Positions 55,554 through 63,991 of a stretch of 64,000 nt of DNA are shown piece by piece; the first letter of the stretch is position 1; the number at the start of each line of letters is the position of its first letter. Below the pieces are notes generated by a model. That model saw only the letters and a program-made list of their open reading frames with translations, was not told the DNA's origin and made no database searches. Source of the DNA: Schlegelella_A sp963778525. GTDB taxonomy: Bacteria > Pseudomonadota > Gammaproteobacteria > Burkholderiales > Burkholderiaceae_C. Where the stretch lies: the NCBI GenBank assembly GCA_963778525.1, contig CAVZUJ010000003.1, forward strand, positions 1-64,000. Direction: 5' to 3'. The position numbers and the translations under genes were made by a program.

Positions 55554-56327
55554 TCAGCGTCCCTGCCACACCGGCTTGCGTTTGTCCTGGAAGGCGCGCA
55601 CGCCCTCCTGCGAGTCCTCGGACTGCAAGGCTGCGACCAGCGCCGGCAGGCGCGACGCCTGCGCGTCGGCGGGCGTCATCGCGCCGGTGGCCCGCACCAC
55701 CTGCTTGATCGCCTGCACCGAGAGCGGTGCGCAGGCCAGGATGCGGTCGACCCAGCGTGCCACGGCGGCGTCGAGCTCGGCACGCGGCACGACCTCGTTG
55801 ATCAGGCCCCAGTCGAGCGCGCGGGCGGCGTCGATGCGCTGCCCGGTCAGCAGCATGCCCATCGCCAGCCGATGCGGGATCTGGCGCTGCAACAGGGTCA
55901 TGCCGCCGTCGAGCGGCATCCGTCCGACCAGCGGCTCGGGCAGGCCGAAGCTGGCCTCGCTGCAGGCGACGACGATGTCGCAGCCGAGGACCATCTCGAA
56001 GCCGCCGCCGAGCGCGAAGCCGTTGACGCGGGCGATGACGGGCAGGTTCAGGCTCTCGCGCAAGGCGATCCCGCCGAAGCCGCCGGGGCGGGCCCGGGCC
56101 CAGTACTCGAGGCCGCTCGTCGAAGGGTTCTTCATGTCGGCGCCGACGCAGAAGGCGCGTTCGCCGGCGCCGGTCAGCACGACCACGCGCACGTCGTTGC
56201 GCTGCTCCAGATCGGTCCAGATGCGTTGCAGCTCGGCCTCCGTGGCGAGGTCGATCGCGTTGAGCGTCTCCGGCCGGTCGATCGTCAGCGTCGCGACATG
56301 CTCGCGAACCTCGTAGCGCACGCTCAT
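55554..56327 (-). CDS. Enoyl-CoA hydratase/isomerase family protein
   Basis: A 257-residue crotonase-fold enzyme. The oxyanion-hole segments are AFCVGADMKNP and NGFALGGGFEMVLGCD, and the glutamate-bearing segment is FGLPEPLVGRMPLDGG. It hydrates or isomerises a CoA thioester in the cytoplasm. It overlaps the CoA-transferase stop by four bases, so both act in the same short pathway: CoA activation by transfer, then hydration. Confidence 0.9.
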   Translation of the reverse strand: MSVRYEVREHVATLTIDRPETLNAIDLATEAELQRIWTDLEQRNDVRVVVLTGAGERAFCVGADMKNPSTSGLEYWARARPGGFGGIALRESLNLPVIARVNGFALGGGFEMVLGCDIVVACSEASFGLPEPLVGRMPLDGGMTLLQRQIPHRLAMGMLLTGQRIDAARALDWGLINEVVPRAELDAAVARWVDRILACAPLSVQAIKQVVRATGAMTPADAQASRLPALVAALQSEDSQEGVRAFQDKRKPVWQGR

Positions 56328-57502
56328 GCCCGCCCCTTCGTCGCGCCTGCCGCTGCTTCGGCCAGGATTTCGTCGGTGTGCTCGCCCAGGCGCGGTGGCA
56401 CGCGGTTCAGCGCAACAGGTGCGGCCGACATCGTGATCGGGCTGGCGACGAAGCGATAGTGCGTGCCGCCCGCGGCGGGCCCTTCCATCACCATCGCGTT
56501 GTGCACCGTCTGCGGGTCGACGAGCACCTCGCGCATGTCGCGCACCGGCGCGCACAGCAGATCCTGCGCTTCGAGCCGGGCCAGCCAGTGGTCGCGCGGC
56601 TCGGTCCGGAAGCGTTCGCGAAAACGCCCCTGCAGCTCGGCCTTGTGGGCGAACTGCTGCTCGAGGTTGGCGAAGCGCGCATCGAGCGAGAGATCGGGCA
56701 GCTCGAGCGCCACGCAGATGTCGCGCAGCGGATTGGCCTTGAACGCGCCGATCAGGACGAGCGGATGGTCGGCGCATTCGAATACGCCCGACAGCGGCAT
56801 TGCCGCCCAGTTCACCTCCTGGTCGCGCATCAGGATCATCGCCGCTTCCTGCATCTGCATCGCCAGCATCGAGTTGTAGAGCGAGACGCTGATCTTCTGG
56901 CCGACGCCGGTCTGCGCGCGCTGCAACAGCGCCAGCAGGATGCCCTGCACCATGTGCATGCCGGCGGAGTAGTCCGCCAGCGCGGTGGCGTAGGTGGCGA
57001 GCGGATGCGACGGGTCGGCCTTGCGCGCCATCGCCCCGCTCATCGCCTGCGCCAGCACGTCCTGGCCGCCCTTGTGGGCGTACGGGCCGCTCTCGCCGAA
57101 GCCGGTGCCGACGGCGTAGACGATGCGCGGGTTCAGGGCCCGGCAATCGTCGTAGCCGAGGCCCATGCTGTCCATCACGCCGGCGCGAAAGTTGTTGACG
57201 ACGATGTCGGCTCCCGCGATCAAGCTCTTCACCGCCGCCATGCTGGCAGCGTCGCGCAGGTCGAGCGCGACGCTGCGCTTGTTGCGGTTCAGGCTGCAGA
57301 AGATCGGGTTGTCGATGCCCTGCTCGGGCGGGAAGGTCGAGCGGCTCAGGTCGCCAGCGCCGGCGCGCTCGATCTTGATCACGTCGGCGCCGTAGTCGCC
57401 CAGCATCTGGGTGCAGACCGGGCCCATCATCACCTGGGTGAAATCGATGACGCGGATGCCGGCGAGCGGCAGCGCGGGCTGTCGATCGGCTTCCGGATTC
57501 AT
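56324..57502 (-). CDS. CaiB/BaiF family (class III) CoA-transferase
   Basis: A 392-residue family III CoA-transferase. The N-terminal IRVIDFTQVMMGPVCTQMLGDYGADVIKIE and SLNRNKRSVALDLRD motifs are diagnostic (each shown as separate pieces of one region, residues about 15-90). The likely catalytic aspartate lies in YATALADYSAG. It moves CoA between carboxylic acids without free intermediates. Start ATG overlaps the FAD enzyme's stop, and its stop region overlaps the hydratase start, so the three are coupled. Confidence 0.9.
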   Translation of the reverse strand: MNPEADRQPALPLAGIRVIDFTQVMMGPVCTQMLGDYGADVIKIERAGAGDLSRSTFPPEQGIDNPIFCSLNRNKRSVALDLRDAASMAAVKSLIAGADIVVNNFRAGVMDSMGLGYDDCRALNPRIVYAVGTGFGESGPYAHKGGQDVLAQAMSGAMARKADPSHPLATYATALADYSAGMHMVQGILLALLQRAQTGVGQKISVSLYNSMLAMQMQEAAMILMRDQEVNWAAMPLSGVFECADHPLVLIGAFKANPLRDICVALELPDLSLDARFANLEQQFAHKAELQGRFRERFRTEPRDHWLARLEAQDLLCAPVRDMREVLVDPQTVHNAMVMEGPAAGGTHYRFVASPITMSAAPVALNRVPPRLGEHTDEILAEAAAGATKGRA

Positions 57503-58884
57503 GCCGCCTCCTGGCGCTCGATCGCGCGCGCGATCGCCGGAACGTCGGCGTTCGGGCCGGACTGGTCGCCGGGGTCGGCGCCTTGCGCCCGCAGCCGCGC
57601 CTGCAGTGCCTTGACATCGACCTGGCGCACGGTGACGCCGGCCTCGAGCGCCATCGCCGCGGCGAGTCCGGCCGCCTCTCCCATCGCCATGCAGGGCGGG
57701 ATTTCGCGCGACATCTTCTGCGCCGTCGAGGTTGCGGAGTAGTGCCGGCCGGCCACCAGAAGGTTGTCGACACCCTTCGGCAGCATGGCCCGGTAGGGCG
57801 TGGTGTAGTCGCGTCCGCGCGCCACCGCGTCGGCGAAGCGCGTGCGCAGCGCCAGGTCTTCCTTGGTCATGACGTACTCGCCTTCGAGCAGCCGGGTCTG
57901 CCGAACCCCGGTCTGCGGCGCCACGTCGATCACGACGCAGCGCTCGAATCCCGGCAGGTGCGCGCGCGCATGGTCGACCGCGTCGTGGATATGGCCGCGG
58001 CCGCGCATCTCGGCCTCGGTCAGGTCCTCGACCTTCAGGCCGTCGAGTCCGGTCATGTGCGGACAGTTGCACCAGACCACGCCGGGCAGCGGTGTCTTCA
58101 GCCACCAGTGCGCCCAGCTGCCGCCGATCAGCCGCTTGATCTCCTTGTCGACGGCGGCGAAGCGCTCGGGCTCTTCGCGCTCGAAGCGCTCGGCGGCGTC
58201 GGTGTCGACGTTGCCGAGCCGGAACACGGTGGTCAGCATGTAGGCGCCGCCGATGTGCGGCGCGCCGGCCGAGGCGGCGACGTCGAGGTCGCCGGTGGCA
58301 TCGACGACGACGCGGCCCAGGATCGCCTGGCGACCGCTCTTCGTGTCGCAGACGACGCCGGTGATGCGGCCGTCTTCGACCAGCGCATGCGAGAACCACG
58401 AATGCAGGCGCAGCTCGATGCGATGCTGCGCCACCATCTCGAGCGCGACGCGCTTGAAGCCGTCGGGGTCGAAGGCAGCGGCGAAGACGATCGGATGCGG
58501 CTTGTCCTGGCTGTGGAAGTCGAATGCGCCCCAGCGCGTCCAGCGTTGCAGCGCCGCCGCGCGGCTGCCCCATTCGTCCTGGCGCGGAAAGCAGGCGAGG
58601 CCGCGCGCCGCCAGCCGCTCGATCAGGTCGAGGCAGACGCCGCGCACCGAGATCTCGTGATGCTGCGAGTCCCACATGTCGTCGAGCACCAGCACCATGC
58701 CGCCGGAGGCGAGGCCGCCCAGGTGGTTGTAGCGCTCGAGCAGGAGGGTCGAGGCGCCGTTGCGGGCGGCGGCGATGGCCGCGGCCATGCCGGCGGGGCC
58801 GCCGCCGACGACGAGCACGTCGGCGCGCGCAACCACCTCGACGTCACGCGCCGGCTCGCGAACCGATGACCTTGTCGCGCTCAT
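57499..58884 (-). CDS. FAD-dependent oxidoreductase (FAD_oxidored family)
   Basis: A 461-residue flavoprotein. The Rossmann motif is DVLVVGGGPAGMAAAIAAAR (about residues 23-42), followed by ERYNHLGGLASGGMVL. The C-terminal part includes DNLLVAGRHYSATSTAQKM, typical of the PF12831-type oxidoreductases. ATG at 58884 has an AGGAG site six bases upstream; a TTG two codons earlier is less likely. It heads the catabolic part of the cluster, 46 bp after the ABC permease gene. Substrate unknown. Confidence 0.87.
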   Translation of the reverse strand: MSATRSSVREPARDVEVVARADVLVVGGGPAGMAAAIAAARNGASTLLLERYNHLGGLASGGMVLVLDDMWDSQHHEISVRGVCLDLIERLAARGLACFPRQDEWGSRAAALQRWTRWGAFDFHSQDKPHPIVFAAAFDPDGFKRVALEMVAQHRIELRLHSWFSHALVEDGRITGVVCDTKSGRQAILGRVVVDATGDLDVAASAGAPHIGGAYMLTTVFRLGNVDTDAAERFEREEPERFAAVDKEIKRLIGGSWAHWWLKTPLPGVVWCNCPHMTGLDGLKVEDLTEAEMRGRGHIHDAVDHARAHLPGFERCVVIDVAPQTGVRQTRLLEGEYVMTKEDLALRTRFADAVARGRDYTTPYRAMLPKGVDNLLVAGRHYSATSTAQKMSREIPPCMAMGEAAGLAAAMALEAGVTVRQVDVKALQARLRAQGADPGDQSGPNADVPAIARAIERQEAA

Positions 58885-58930
58885 GAACAACTCCTGGATG
58901 AAAAGGCGAAGACGACCGGCATGAGAGCGA

Positions 58931-59788
58931 TCAGACGTGATCCGGCTGCCAGCGAATGATCATGCGCTCCAGGATCACGATGACCAGGAAGAAGCATCCC
59001 GACAGGCATGCGCTCATGGTGATTGCCGCATACAGCAGCGGCGAATCGAAGTTGTAGGTGGCCTGGATGATCATCGCGCCGATGCCCTGGGTGGCACCGA
59101 TCCATTCACCCACGACTGCGCCGATCACCGACATCGACGCCGCAATGCGCAGCGCCGAAAAGAGGTACGGCAGCGCGGCGTAGACGCGCAGCTTGAAGAA
59201 CACCTCGCGGCGGCTGGCGGAGAGCACGCGCATCAGCTCGAGCGCCTGCGGGTTCACCGCCTCGAGGCCGCGCACGCTGTTGACCAGCGTCGGGAAGAAG
59301 CACACCAGCGCCGCGATCGCGATCTTGGGCGAGACGCCGTTGCCCATCATGAGCACCAGGATCGGCGCCTTGGCGACGACCGGGATCGAGTTGAACATCA
59401 CGACCACCGGGAAGAAGATCTCCTGCAGCCTGCGGTTGTGGACGAAGACGGTGGCGACGCCGATCGCGACCAGGTTGCCGAGCAGGAAGCCGCACAAGGC
59501 CTCGGTCGCAGTCGGCACCAGGTTGCCCAGCAGCACGGCCCGTTTGTGCCACAGCGTCAGGGCGACGGCTCCGGGAGTCGGCGCGATGAACGGCTTGATG
59601 TCGAACAACACGACCACGCCCCACCACAGGGCCAGCAGGCCGATGATCCCGAGCGCGGGCAGCAGCCAGCGACGGCGGCGATCGCGCTGCTGCGCGGCAC
59701 GCCAGCGCGCCTCGCCGGCATCGAGATCGGCGCTGGCGCCAGGAGCCGCGGCGCTGGCCTCCCAGGCGACTTCGCTCGACGCGCTCAT
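58931..59788 (-). CDS. ABC transporter permease (SsuC/TauC/ThiX type)
   Basis: A 285-residue inner-membrane protein with about six hydrophobic segments. The BPD_transp_1 loop is FFKLRVYAALPYLFSALRIA, followed by VGEWIGATQGIGAMI. The N-terminal 35 residues are polar. It pairs with the ATPase at 59785 and the receptor at 60615 to form an NMT1-type importer, the family of sulfonate, taurine, nitrate and pyrimidine transporters. Its start overlaps the ATPase stop by four bases. Confidence 0.9.
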   Translation of the reverse strand: MSASSEVAWEASAAAPGASADLDAGEARWRAAQQRDRRRRWLLPALGIIGLLALWWGVVVLFDIKPFIAPTPGAVALTLWHKRAVLLGNLVPTATEALCGFLLGNLVAIGVATVFVHNRRLQEIFFPVVVMFNSIPVVAKAPILVLMMGNGVSPKIAIAALVCFFPTLVNSVRGLEAVNPQALELMRVLSASRREVFFKLRVYAALPYLFSALRIAASMSVIGAVVGEWIGATQGIGAMIIQATYNFDSPLLYAAITMSACLSGCFFLVIVILERMIIRWQPDHV

Positions 59789-60612
59789 CCGCAGGTTTCC
59801 AGTAGCGCGCGGAGCTCGGCCGCCAGCGCCACGAACGGCGCGCTCTCGCGCATCGCGAGCGTGCGCTCGGCCGGCAGGTCGACCGGCACGATCGCCCGCA
59901 CCCGGCCCGGGTTGGCCGCCATCATCAGCACACGCTGGCCGAGGTAGGCGGCCTCCTGGATGCTGTGGGTGACGAAGAGCACCGTCAGCCCGAGCTCGCG
60001 CCAGACCCGGCGCAGCTCTTCGTTCAGGCGGTCGCGGGTGATCTCGTCGAGGGCGCCGAACGGCTCGTCCATGAGCAGGATCTTCGGGTCGCTGGCGAGC
60101 GCCCGGGCAATCGCGACGCGTTGCCGCATGCCGCCCGAAAGCTCCTGCGGGTAGGCCCGTTCGCTGCCCTTCAGTCCCACCATCTCGAGCAGCTCGCGCG
60201 GCGTTGCCTGCGCCCGACGGACGCGGCTGACCGCCACCTGCAACGGCAGCTCGACATTGGCGAGTGCCGTGCGCCAGGGCAGGAGCGCCGGATCCTGGAA
60301 CACGAAGCCGATGTCGCGGCGCAGGCGCGCCGCTTCAGGCGCCGCACCGAAGACGCGGACCTCGCCGTCGTCGGGCTGGATCAGGTCGGCCACGACGCGC
60401 AGGAAGGTCGACTTGCCGCAGCCCGAAGGGCCGAGCAGCGTCAGGAACTCGCCGGCCGGCACATCGAGGCTCAAGCCCTGCAGCGCGGTGATGGCACGCC
60501 GCGGCGTGAAGAAGCGCACGCGCAGGTTGCGGCAGCTCACCGCGAGCCCGGCGCCGGCGTCGGGCCTGGCGGCCGGCGGCGACGCGGGCGACAGGACCGC
60601 CGCCGCGGTCAT
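59785..60612 (-). CDS. ABC transporter ATP-binding protein (SsuB/TauB type)
   Basis: A 275-residue ATPase with Walker A GPSGCGKST, signature LSGGMRQRVAIARAL, Walker B ILLMDEPFGALDEITRD and the switch region FVTHSIQEAAYL. This pattern is that of the sulfonate/taurine/nitrate group. It follows the receptor gene by two bases. Cytoplasmic subunit of the importer. Confidence 0.92.
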   Translation of the reverse strand: MTAAAVLSPASPPAARPDAGAGLAVSCRNLRVRFFTPRRAITALQGLSLDVPAGEFLTLLGPSGCGKSTFLRVVADLIQPDDGEVRVFGAAPEAARLRRDIGFVFQDPALLPWRTALANVELPLQVAVSRVRRAQATPRELLEMVGLKGSERAYPQELSGGMRQRVAIARALASDPKILLMDEPFGALDEITRDRLNEELRRVWRELGLTVLFVTHSIQEAAYLGQRVLMMAANPGRVRAIVPVDLPAERTLAMRESAPFVALAAELRALLETCG

Positions 60613-60614
60613 CG

Positions 60615-61640
60615 TCAGGCCTTCAGGCGTGCCGCCTGCGTCGCCTTGAGGACGTCGAGGGTGATGACTTCGTCGACCTTCGGCGTCTTGGCGGTGAACT
60701 GGCCGAGGTCGCTGTAGAGGGCGATCTGGTCCTGCCAGATCGCCGGGTCCATCGTGCCCCAGCCACCCGCGCGGGCGGCCTCGCCGAAGCTGTAGGCGAG
60801 CATCACATCGGCGGCGACGCGTTCGTCGGCGCGGTCGAGATTGGGGTACGCCTTGACCAGGATGTCGACCGCCTGGTCACGATTCCTGTCGGCCCATTGC
60901 CAGCCCTTGGCCGACGCGCGCAAAAAGGCGGCGAGTGTGTCACCGTGCGTCTGCAGCGTCTTGTCGGTGGCGTAGTACGGCAGCGCGTAGAGCTTGACGC
61001 CGGTGTCCCACAAGGCCATGTCGACGCGCTCGGCCCCCAGCACCTTCAAGGCCGTGGTGTTGGTGACCCAGCCGGTCACGGCATCGACCTGGCCGGTCAT
61101 CAACGGCGTCATGTCGGCGCCGATCGGCACGATGGTGACCGCCTTCTCGTCGATGTGGTTCTTGGCCAGCAGGGCCTTGAGCAGGATGATGCCGGTGGAC
61201 TGGATGCCGACCTTCTTGCCCACCATGTCCTGGGCGGTCCGGATCGGCTTCTTCTTGAGCGAGAAGAAGCAGTAGGGATGCTTCTGCACGCCGACCGCGA
61301 AGCACTTGATCGGCAGACCCTGGGAGACCGCGAGCATCAGCGAGGGGCTGGACGACACCTGGCCGAGGTCGTAGCGGCCCGACGCGACGATGGCCACGCC
61401 ATCGATGTTCGGCCCACCGGGCTGGATCTCGAAATCGATGCCCTCCTGGTCGTAGTAGCCCTGCTTCCTGGCGACGATCTCGCCGAGCTGGTTGCCGCCG
61501 ATCAGCCAGCCCAGCTGCATGTCGATCCTGGTTCGGCCGGCCGCGTGCGCGCCGATCGACAACAGACTGCCACCGCCCAGGAGGCCACCCGCAGTGGCCT
61601 TCAGCAGCTTTCGGCGATTGATATCCAGGATGTCCGTCAT
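60615..61640 (-). CDS. ABC transporter substrate-binding protein (NMT1/SsuA-like)
   Basis: A 341-residue receptor. The leader has a twin-arginine-like motif NRRKLLKATAGGLLGGG and probably ends at AHAAG. The body has QLGWLIGGNQLGEIVARKQG and QEGIDFEIQPGGPN, the NMT1/THI5-like family opening, and VGIQSTGIILLKALLAKN. Receptors of this type bind sulfonates, thiamine precursors, riboflavin or other small compounds. First gene of the 55-61.6 kb leftward cluster; the ligand is presumably what the downstream enzymes degrade. Confidence 0.9.
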   Translation of the reverse strand: MTDILDINRRKLLKATAGGLLGGGSLLSIGAHAAGRTRIDMQLGWLIGGNQLGEIVARKQGYYDQEGIDFEIQPGGPNIDGVAIVASGRYDLGQVSSSPSLMLAVSQGLPIKCFAVGVQKHPYCFFSLKKKPIRTAQDMVGKKVGIQSTGIILLKALLAKNHIDEKAVTIVPIGADMTPLMTGQVDAVTGWVTNTTALKVLGAERVDMALWDTGVKLYALPYYATDKTLQTHGDTLAAFLRASAKGWQWADRNRDQAVDILVKAYPNLDRADERVAADVMLAYSFGEAARAGGWGTMDPAIWQDQIALYSDLGQFTAKTPKVDEVITLDVLKATQAARLKA

Positions 61641-61837
61641 CGCCTTCTCCAGAGCTGCATGGGCGACCGATTCTGTGGAATTCGGTGCGATCTCGCAAGG
61701 AGATTCGGGGCGAGCGCCGTTTCGCGTTGCAGGCCGTCGCGATCACCCCAACGTCCACCCGAGCCGGTCAGAATGCTTGCCATTCGTTCCATTCGTTCAG
61801 CAACGCGCCTTGCCCCTTCGGACCCGAACAACCGACC

Positions 61838-62419
61838 ATGGACAAGAGCCGCCTGGAAGCCTTCAGCGACGGCGTGATCGCCGTGATCATCACCATCATG
61901 GTGTTGGAGATGAAGGTGCCGCACGGCGGCGAGCTCTCCGCCCTCGTGCCGCTGTTGCCCGTGTTCCTGAGCTACGTGCTGAGCTTCGTGTACGTGGGCA
62001 TCTACTGGAACAACCACCACCACATGCTGCAGCTCGCCGAAAAAGTCGACGGTTCGGTCCTGTGGGCCAACCTGCACCTCCTGTTCTGGCTGTCGCTGCT
62101 GCCCTTTTGCACGGGCTGGATCGGCGAGAACCACATCGGCCTGTGGCCGACCACGCTGTATGGCGCCAACCTGCTGCTCTGCGCGCTGGCCTACACGCTC
62201 CTGCAGGCGCGCCTGATCAAGGCGCAGGGTGCCGACCATCGGCTGGCCAACGCCGTGTCGGGTGACTTCAAGGGCAAGATCTCGCCCGTGCTGTACATCG
62301 CCGGCATCGCCGCCGCGTGGCTGATGCAGCCGGCCGTGGGCACGGCGTTTTTCGTGCTGACGGCGCTGATCTGGCTCGTGCCCGACAGGCGAATCGAGCG
62401 CGTCATCGCCGCGAAGTGA
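61838..62419 (+). CDS. TMEM175 (DUF1211) family potassium channel-like protein
   Basis: A 193-residue protein with about six hydrophobic segments. The first helix carries the family signature RLEAFSDGVIAVIITIMVLE (FSD motif, residues about 5-24), followed by VGIYWNNHHHMLQ. Bacterial TMEM175 proteins have one six-helix repeat per subunit and form tetrameric K+ channels. The ATG at 61838 starts directly at the conserved MDKSRLEAF. No neighbour suggests a specific role. Confidence 0.88.
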   Translation: MDKSRLEAFSDGVIAVIITIMVLEMKVPHGGELSALVPLLPVFLSYVLSFVYVGIYWNNHHHMLQLAEKVDGSVLWANLHLLFWLSLLPFCTGWIGENHIGLWPTTLYGANLLLCALAYTLLQARLIKAQGADHRLANAVSGDFKGKISPVLYIAGIAAAWLMQPAVGTAFFVLTALIWLVPDRRIERVIAAK

Positions 62420-62462
62420 TTTGTCGGCGCGCCGCATCCTGAAGAGGTGGCGATCGCCGGAC

Positions 62463-63512
62463 CTACGCTTTGCCGCAGGCCACTTTCCAGTGGCCCATGG
62501 CGGCGTCGTCGAGCGCGATCTCTTCCCATTTCACGGCTGCGTCGCTCGCGGCGACTTCGCTGCCTTGCCCCATGTGCTGGCTGTAGCCGCGCATCGAGAT
62601 CAGCCGCCTGCGCGTGAGGGCGCAGTCGTATTCGTACTGGTTGAGCACCGAGAAGAAGCGCTTGCCTTCGTACGCCTGCGCCGTCTTGAAGTCGTAAAGG
62701 CCCGACATCCGCGCCATGTGGCCAGAGCGTTGGATCGTCGAGCGGTCGACATAGAAGTCGAGGGGCACGTTGGTCGCCGAAGAGGCCAGCCGTTCCCACC
62801 GCCTCGCGGCGGGCGCATTCGACGGTAGCGCCTTCGCTGGCGGCGCAGTCGCGACCTCGGCCGCCGCTGCCGAACCGGCGCGTGCCAGGGCGCAGCCCAC
62901 GGCGGCGACGCGGGCCCGATCGGGCCCGTCGAAATCGATGATCATGTGCGTGAACGAGACAGCGTCCTTGGGCAGCACCGCGACGCGCGAGCCGCCGCCC
63001 CGGTACTCGACGCGGTATTTCACCTGCTCGCGCCCACCGGCGCCGATGGCCACCAGTGTTCCGGGCCGAAACTCGATCAGGCCCCGGCCGAGCATCGAAT
63101 CGCACATGCCGCCGGTCACGCCGCCGAGCAGCGCCGCTGCCAGGGCGTTCATGTCGCCGGCGGCCGCGTTTTTCGGCACGCTGTTACCCAGCGAGTTCCA
63201 GCGCCCCAGCAGCGGGTTGTGCTCGGGGGCCAGCGGAGGACGCTTTTGCCAGGTCGCGAGCACTTCACGGCCTTGCGCGGCGGCGGCGTTCTGCTGCGCC
63301 TGCGATTGCTGGAGCGACTGCTGGTACTGCTGATCCTGTTGCTGCTGCTGCGACTGCTGCTGTTGGCGCGCGTTCTGCTGCTGCTGGTCGTAGAGGCGCT
63401 GCTGCTTCAGGCTTTGCTCGTAGGGCGTTTCGGTCTGCTGGCACCAGGCGCTCGTCGCGCAGGTCAGCAGGAGGAATGCCGCGCCCGACCGGGACAACAC
63501 GAGGCTTCGCAT
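62463..63512 (-). CDS. Secreted Q-rich protein with C-terminal surface-adhesin E-like domain
   Basis: A 349-residue protein with a signal peptide (residues about 1-24, ending SAWC). A low-complexity glutamine-rich stretch fills residues about 25-80. The middle region contains GGVTGGMCDSMLGRG. The C-terminal part from about 240 (WERLASSATNVPLDFYVDRS, then MSGLYDFKTAQ and RFFSVLNQYEYDC) resembles the surface-adhesin E-type domain that many proteobacterial lipoproteins and exported proteins carry. Function unknown. Confidence 0.75.
   Translation of the reverse strand: MRSLVLSRSGAAFLLLTCATSAWCQQTETPYEQSLKQQRLYDQQQQNARQQQQSQQQQQDQQYQQSLQQSQAQQNAAAAQGREVLATWQKRPPLAPEHNPLLGRWNSLGNSVPKNAAAGDMNALAAALLGGVTGGMCDSMLGRGLIEFRPGTLVAIGAGGREQVKYRVEYRGGGSRVAVLPKDAVSFTHMIIDFDGPDRARVAAVGCALARAGSAAAAEVATAPPAKALPSNAPAARRWERLASSATNVPLDFYVDRSTIQRSGHMARMSGLYDFKTAQAYEGKRFFSVLNQYEYDCALTRRRLISMRGYSQHMGQGSEVAASDAAVKWEEIALDDAAMGHWKVACGKA
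63280..63400. repeat. CAG/CTG-rich low-complexity tract within the Q-rich protein gene
   Basis: Runs of CTG/TTG triplets on the + strand (CAG/CAA on the coding strand) encode the Gln tract (QQQQQ and QQQQ blocks). Such triplet tracts can vary in length by slippage, always by whole codons. It is coding sequence, not an intergenic repeat. Confidence 0.7.
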
Positions 63513-63796
63513 CGCAAGCTCCTTCGCCGCAAAGGCCTGGGCCGGGCGAACGCGTTCGACCGGCGAATCGATTATCGGCTCTGGCCCTGGAACGGCTTCG
63601 GGCGGCGCCCCCGGCGCCCGGCCGCGCGATCGTCAACCGCCCGTGGACGTCGCACGTTGGAATATCCGTTAACGATCGTCAACCCGTTGAGCGACATGGA
63701 TACACCTTAAGCCTGAAGTCCGGCGCCCGCGCGGTCGATATCGGCTGCGATGTCGGAACCTTCGCCGTCCAGACCGGGTCACTCATCGCACCTTCC
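63513..63796. other. Intergenic region with two copies of a 12-base direct repeat
   Basis: CGATCGTCAACC occurs at 63627-63638 and again at 63673-63684 (46 bases start to start); the second lies in a near-palindrome GTTAACGATCGTCAAC. No gene is seen. The region separates the divergent Q-rich protein gene and the small gene at 63797 and should contain their promoters, but I cannot point to clear -35/-10 boxes. Confidence 0.4.
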
Positions 63797-63991
63797 ATGA
63801 CCACCTCCTTCCTCCGTTTCGACGGCCCTTCGCAGCAGAGCCGCATCCAGATCATTTCCCTGCTCAAGGAATTTCCGCAGGTGCTGTTTCGGGAACACGC
63901 GCCGTCGGAGTACGAAGTCACGGCCGCCGACGAAGCCGCGCTGCGCGCCCTCGGGCGCAAGCCGGGCTGGAGCCTGACGGGGACGCACTGA
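63797..63991 (+). CDS. Small hypothetical protein
   Basis: A 64-residue polar protein (MTTSFLRFDGPSQQSRIQII, later SLLKEFPQVLFREHAPSEYE and ALGRKPGWSLTGTH). No signal peptide or membrane segment, and no recognised family. The composition and codon use look coding (it is not rich in Arg/Ala like the antisense shadows), and it is the best reading of this end of the window. The start could be further upstream in the same frame. Confidence 0.5.
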   Translation: MTTSFLRFDGPSQQSRIQIISLLKEFPQVLFREHAPSEYEVTAADEAALRALGRKPGWSLTGTH

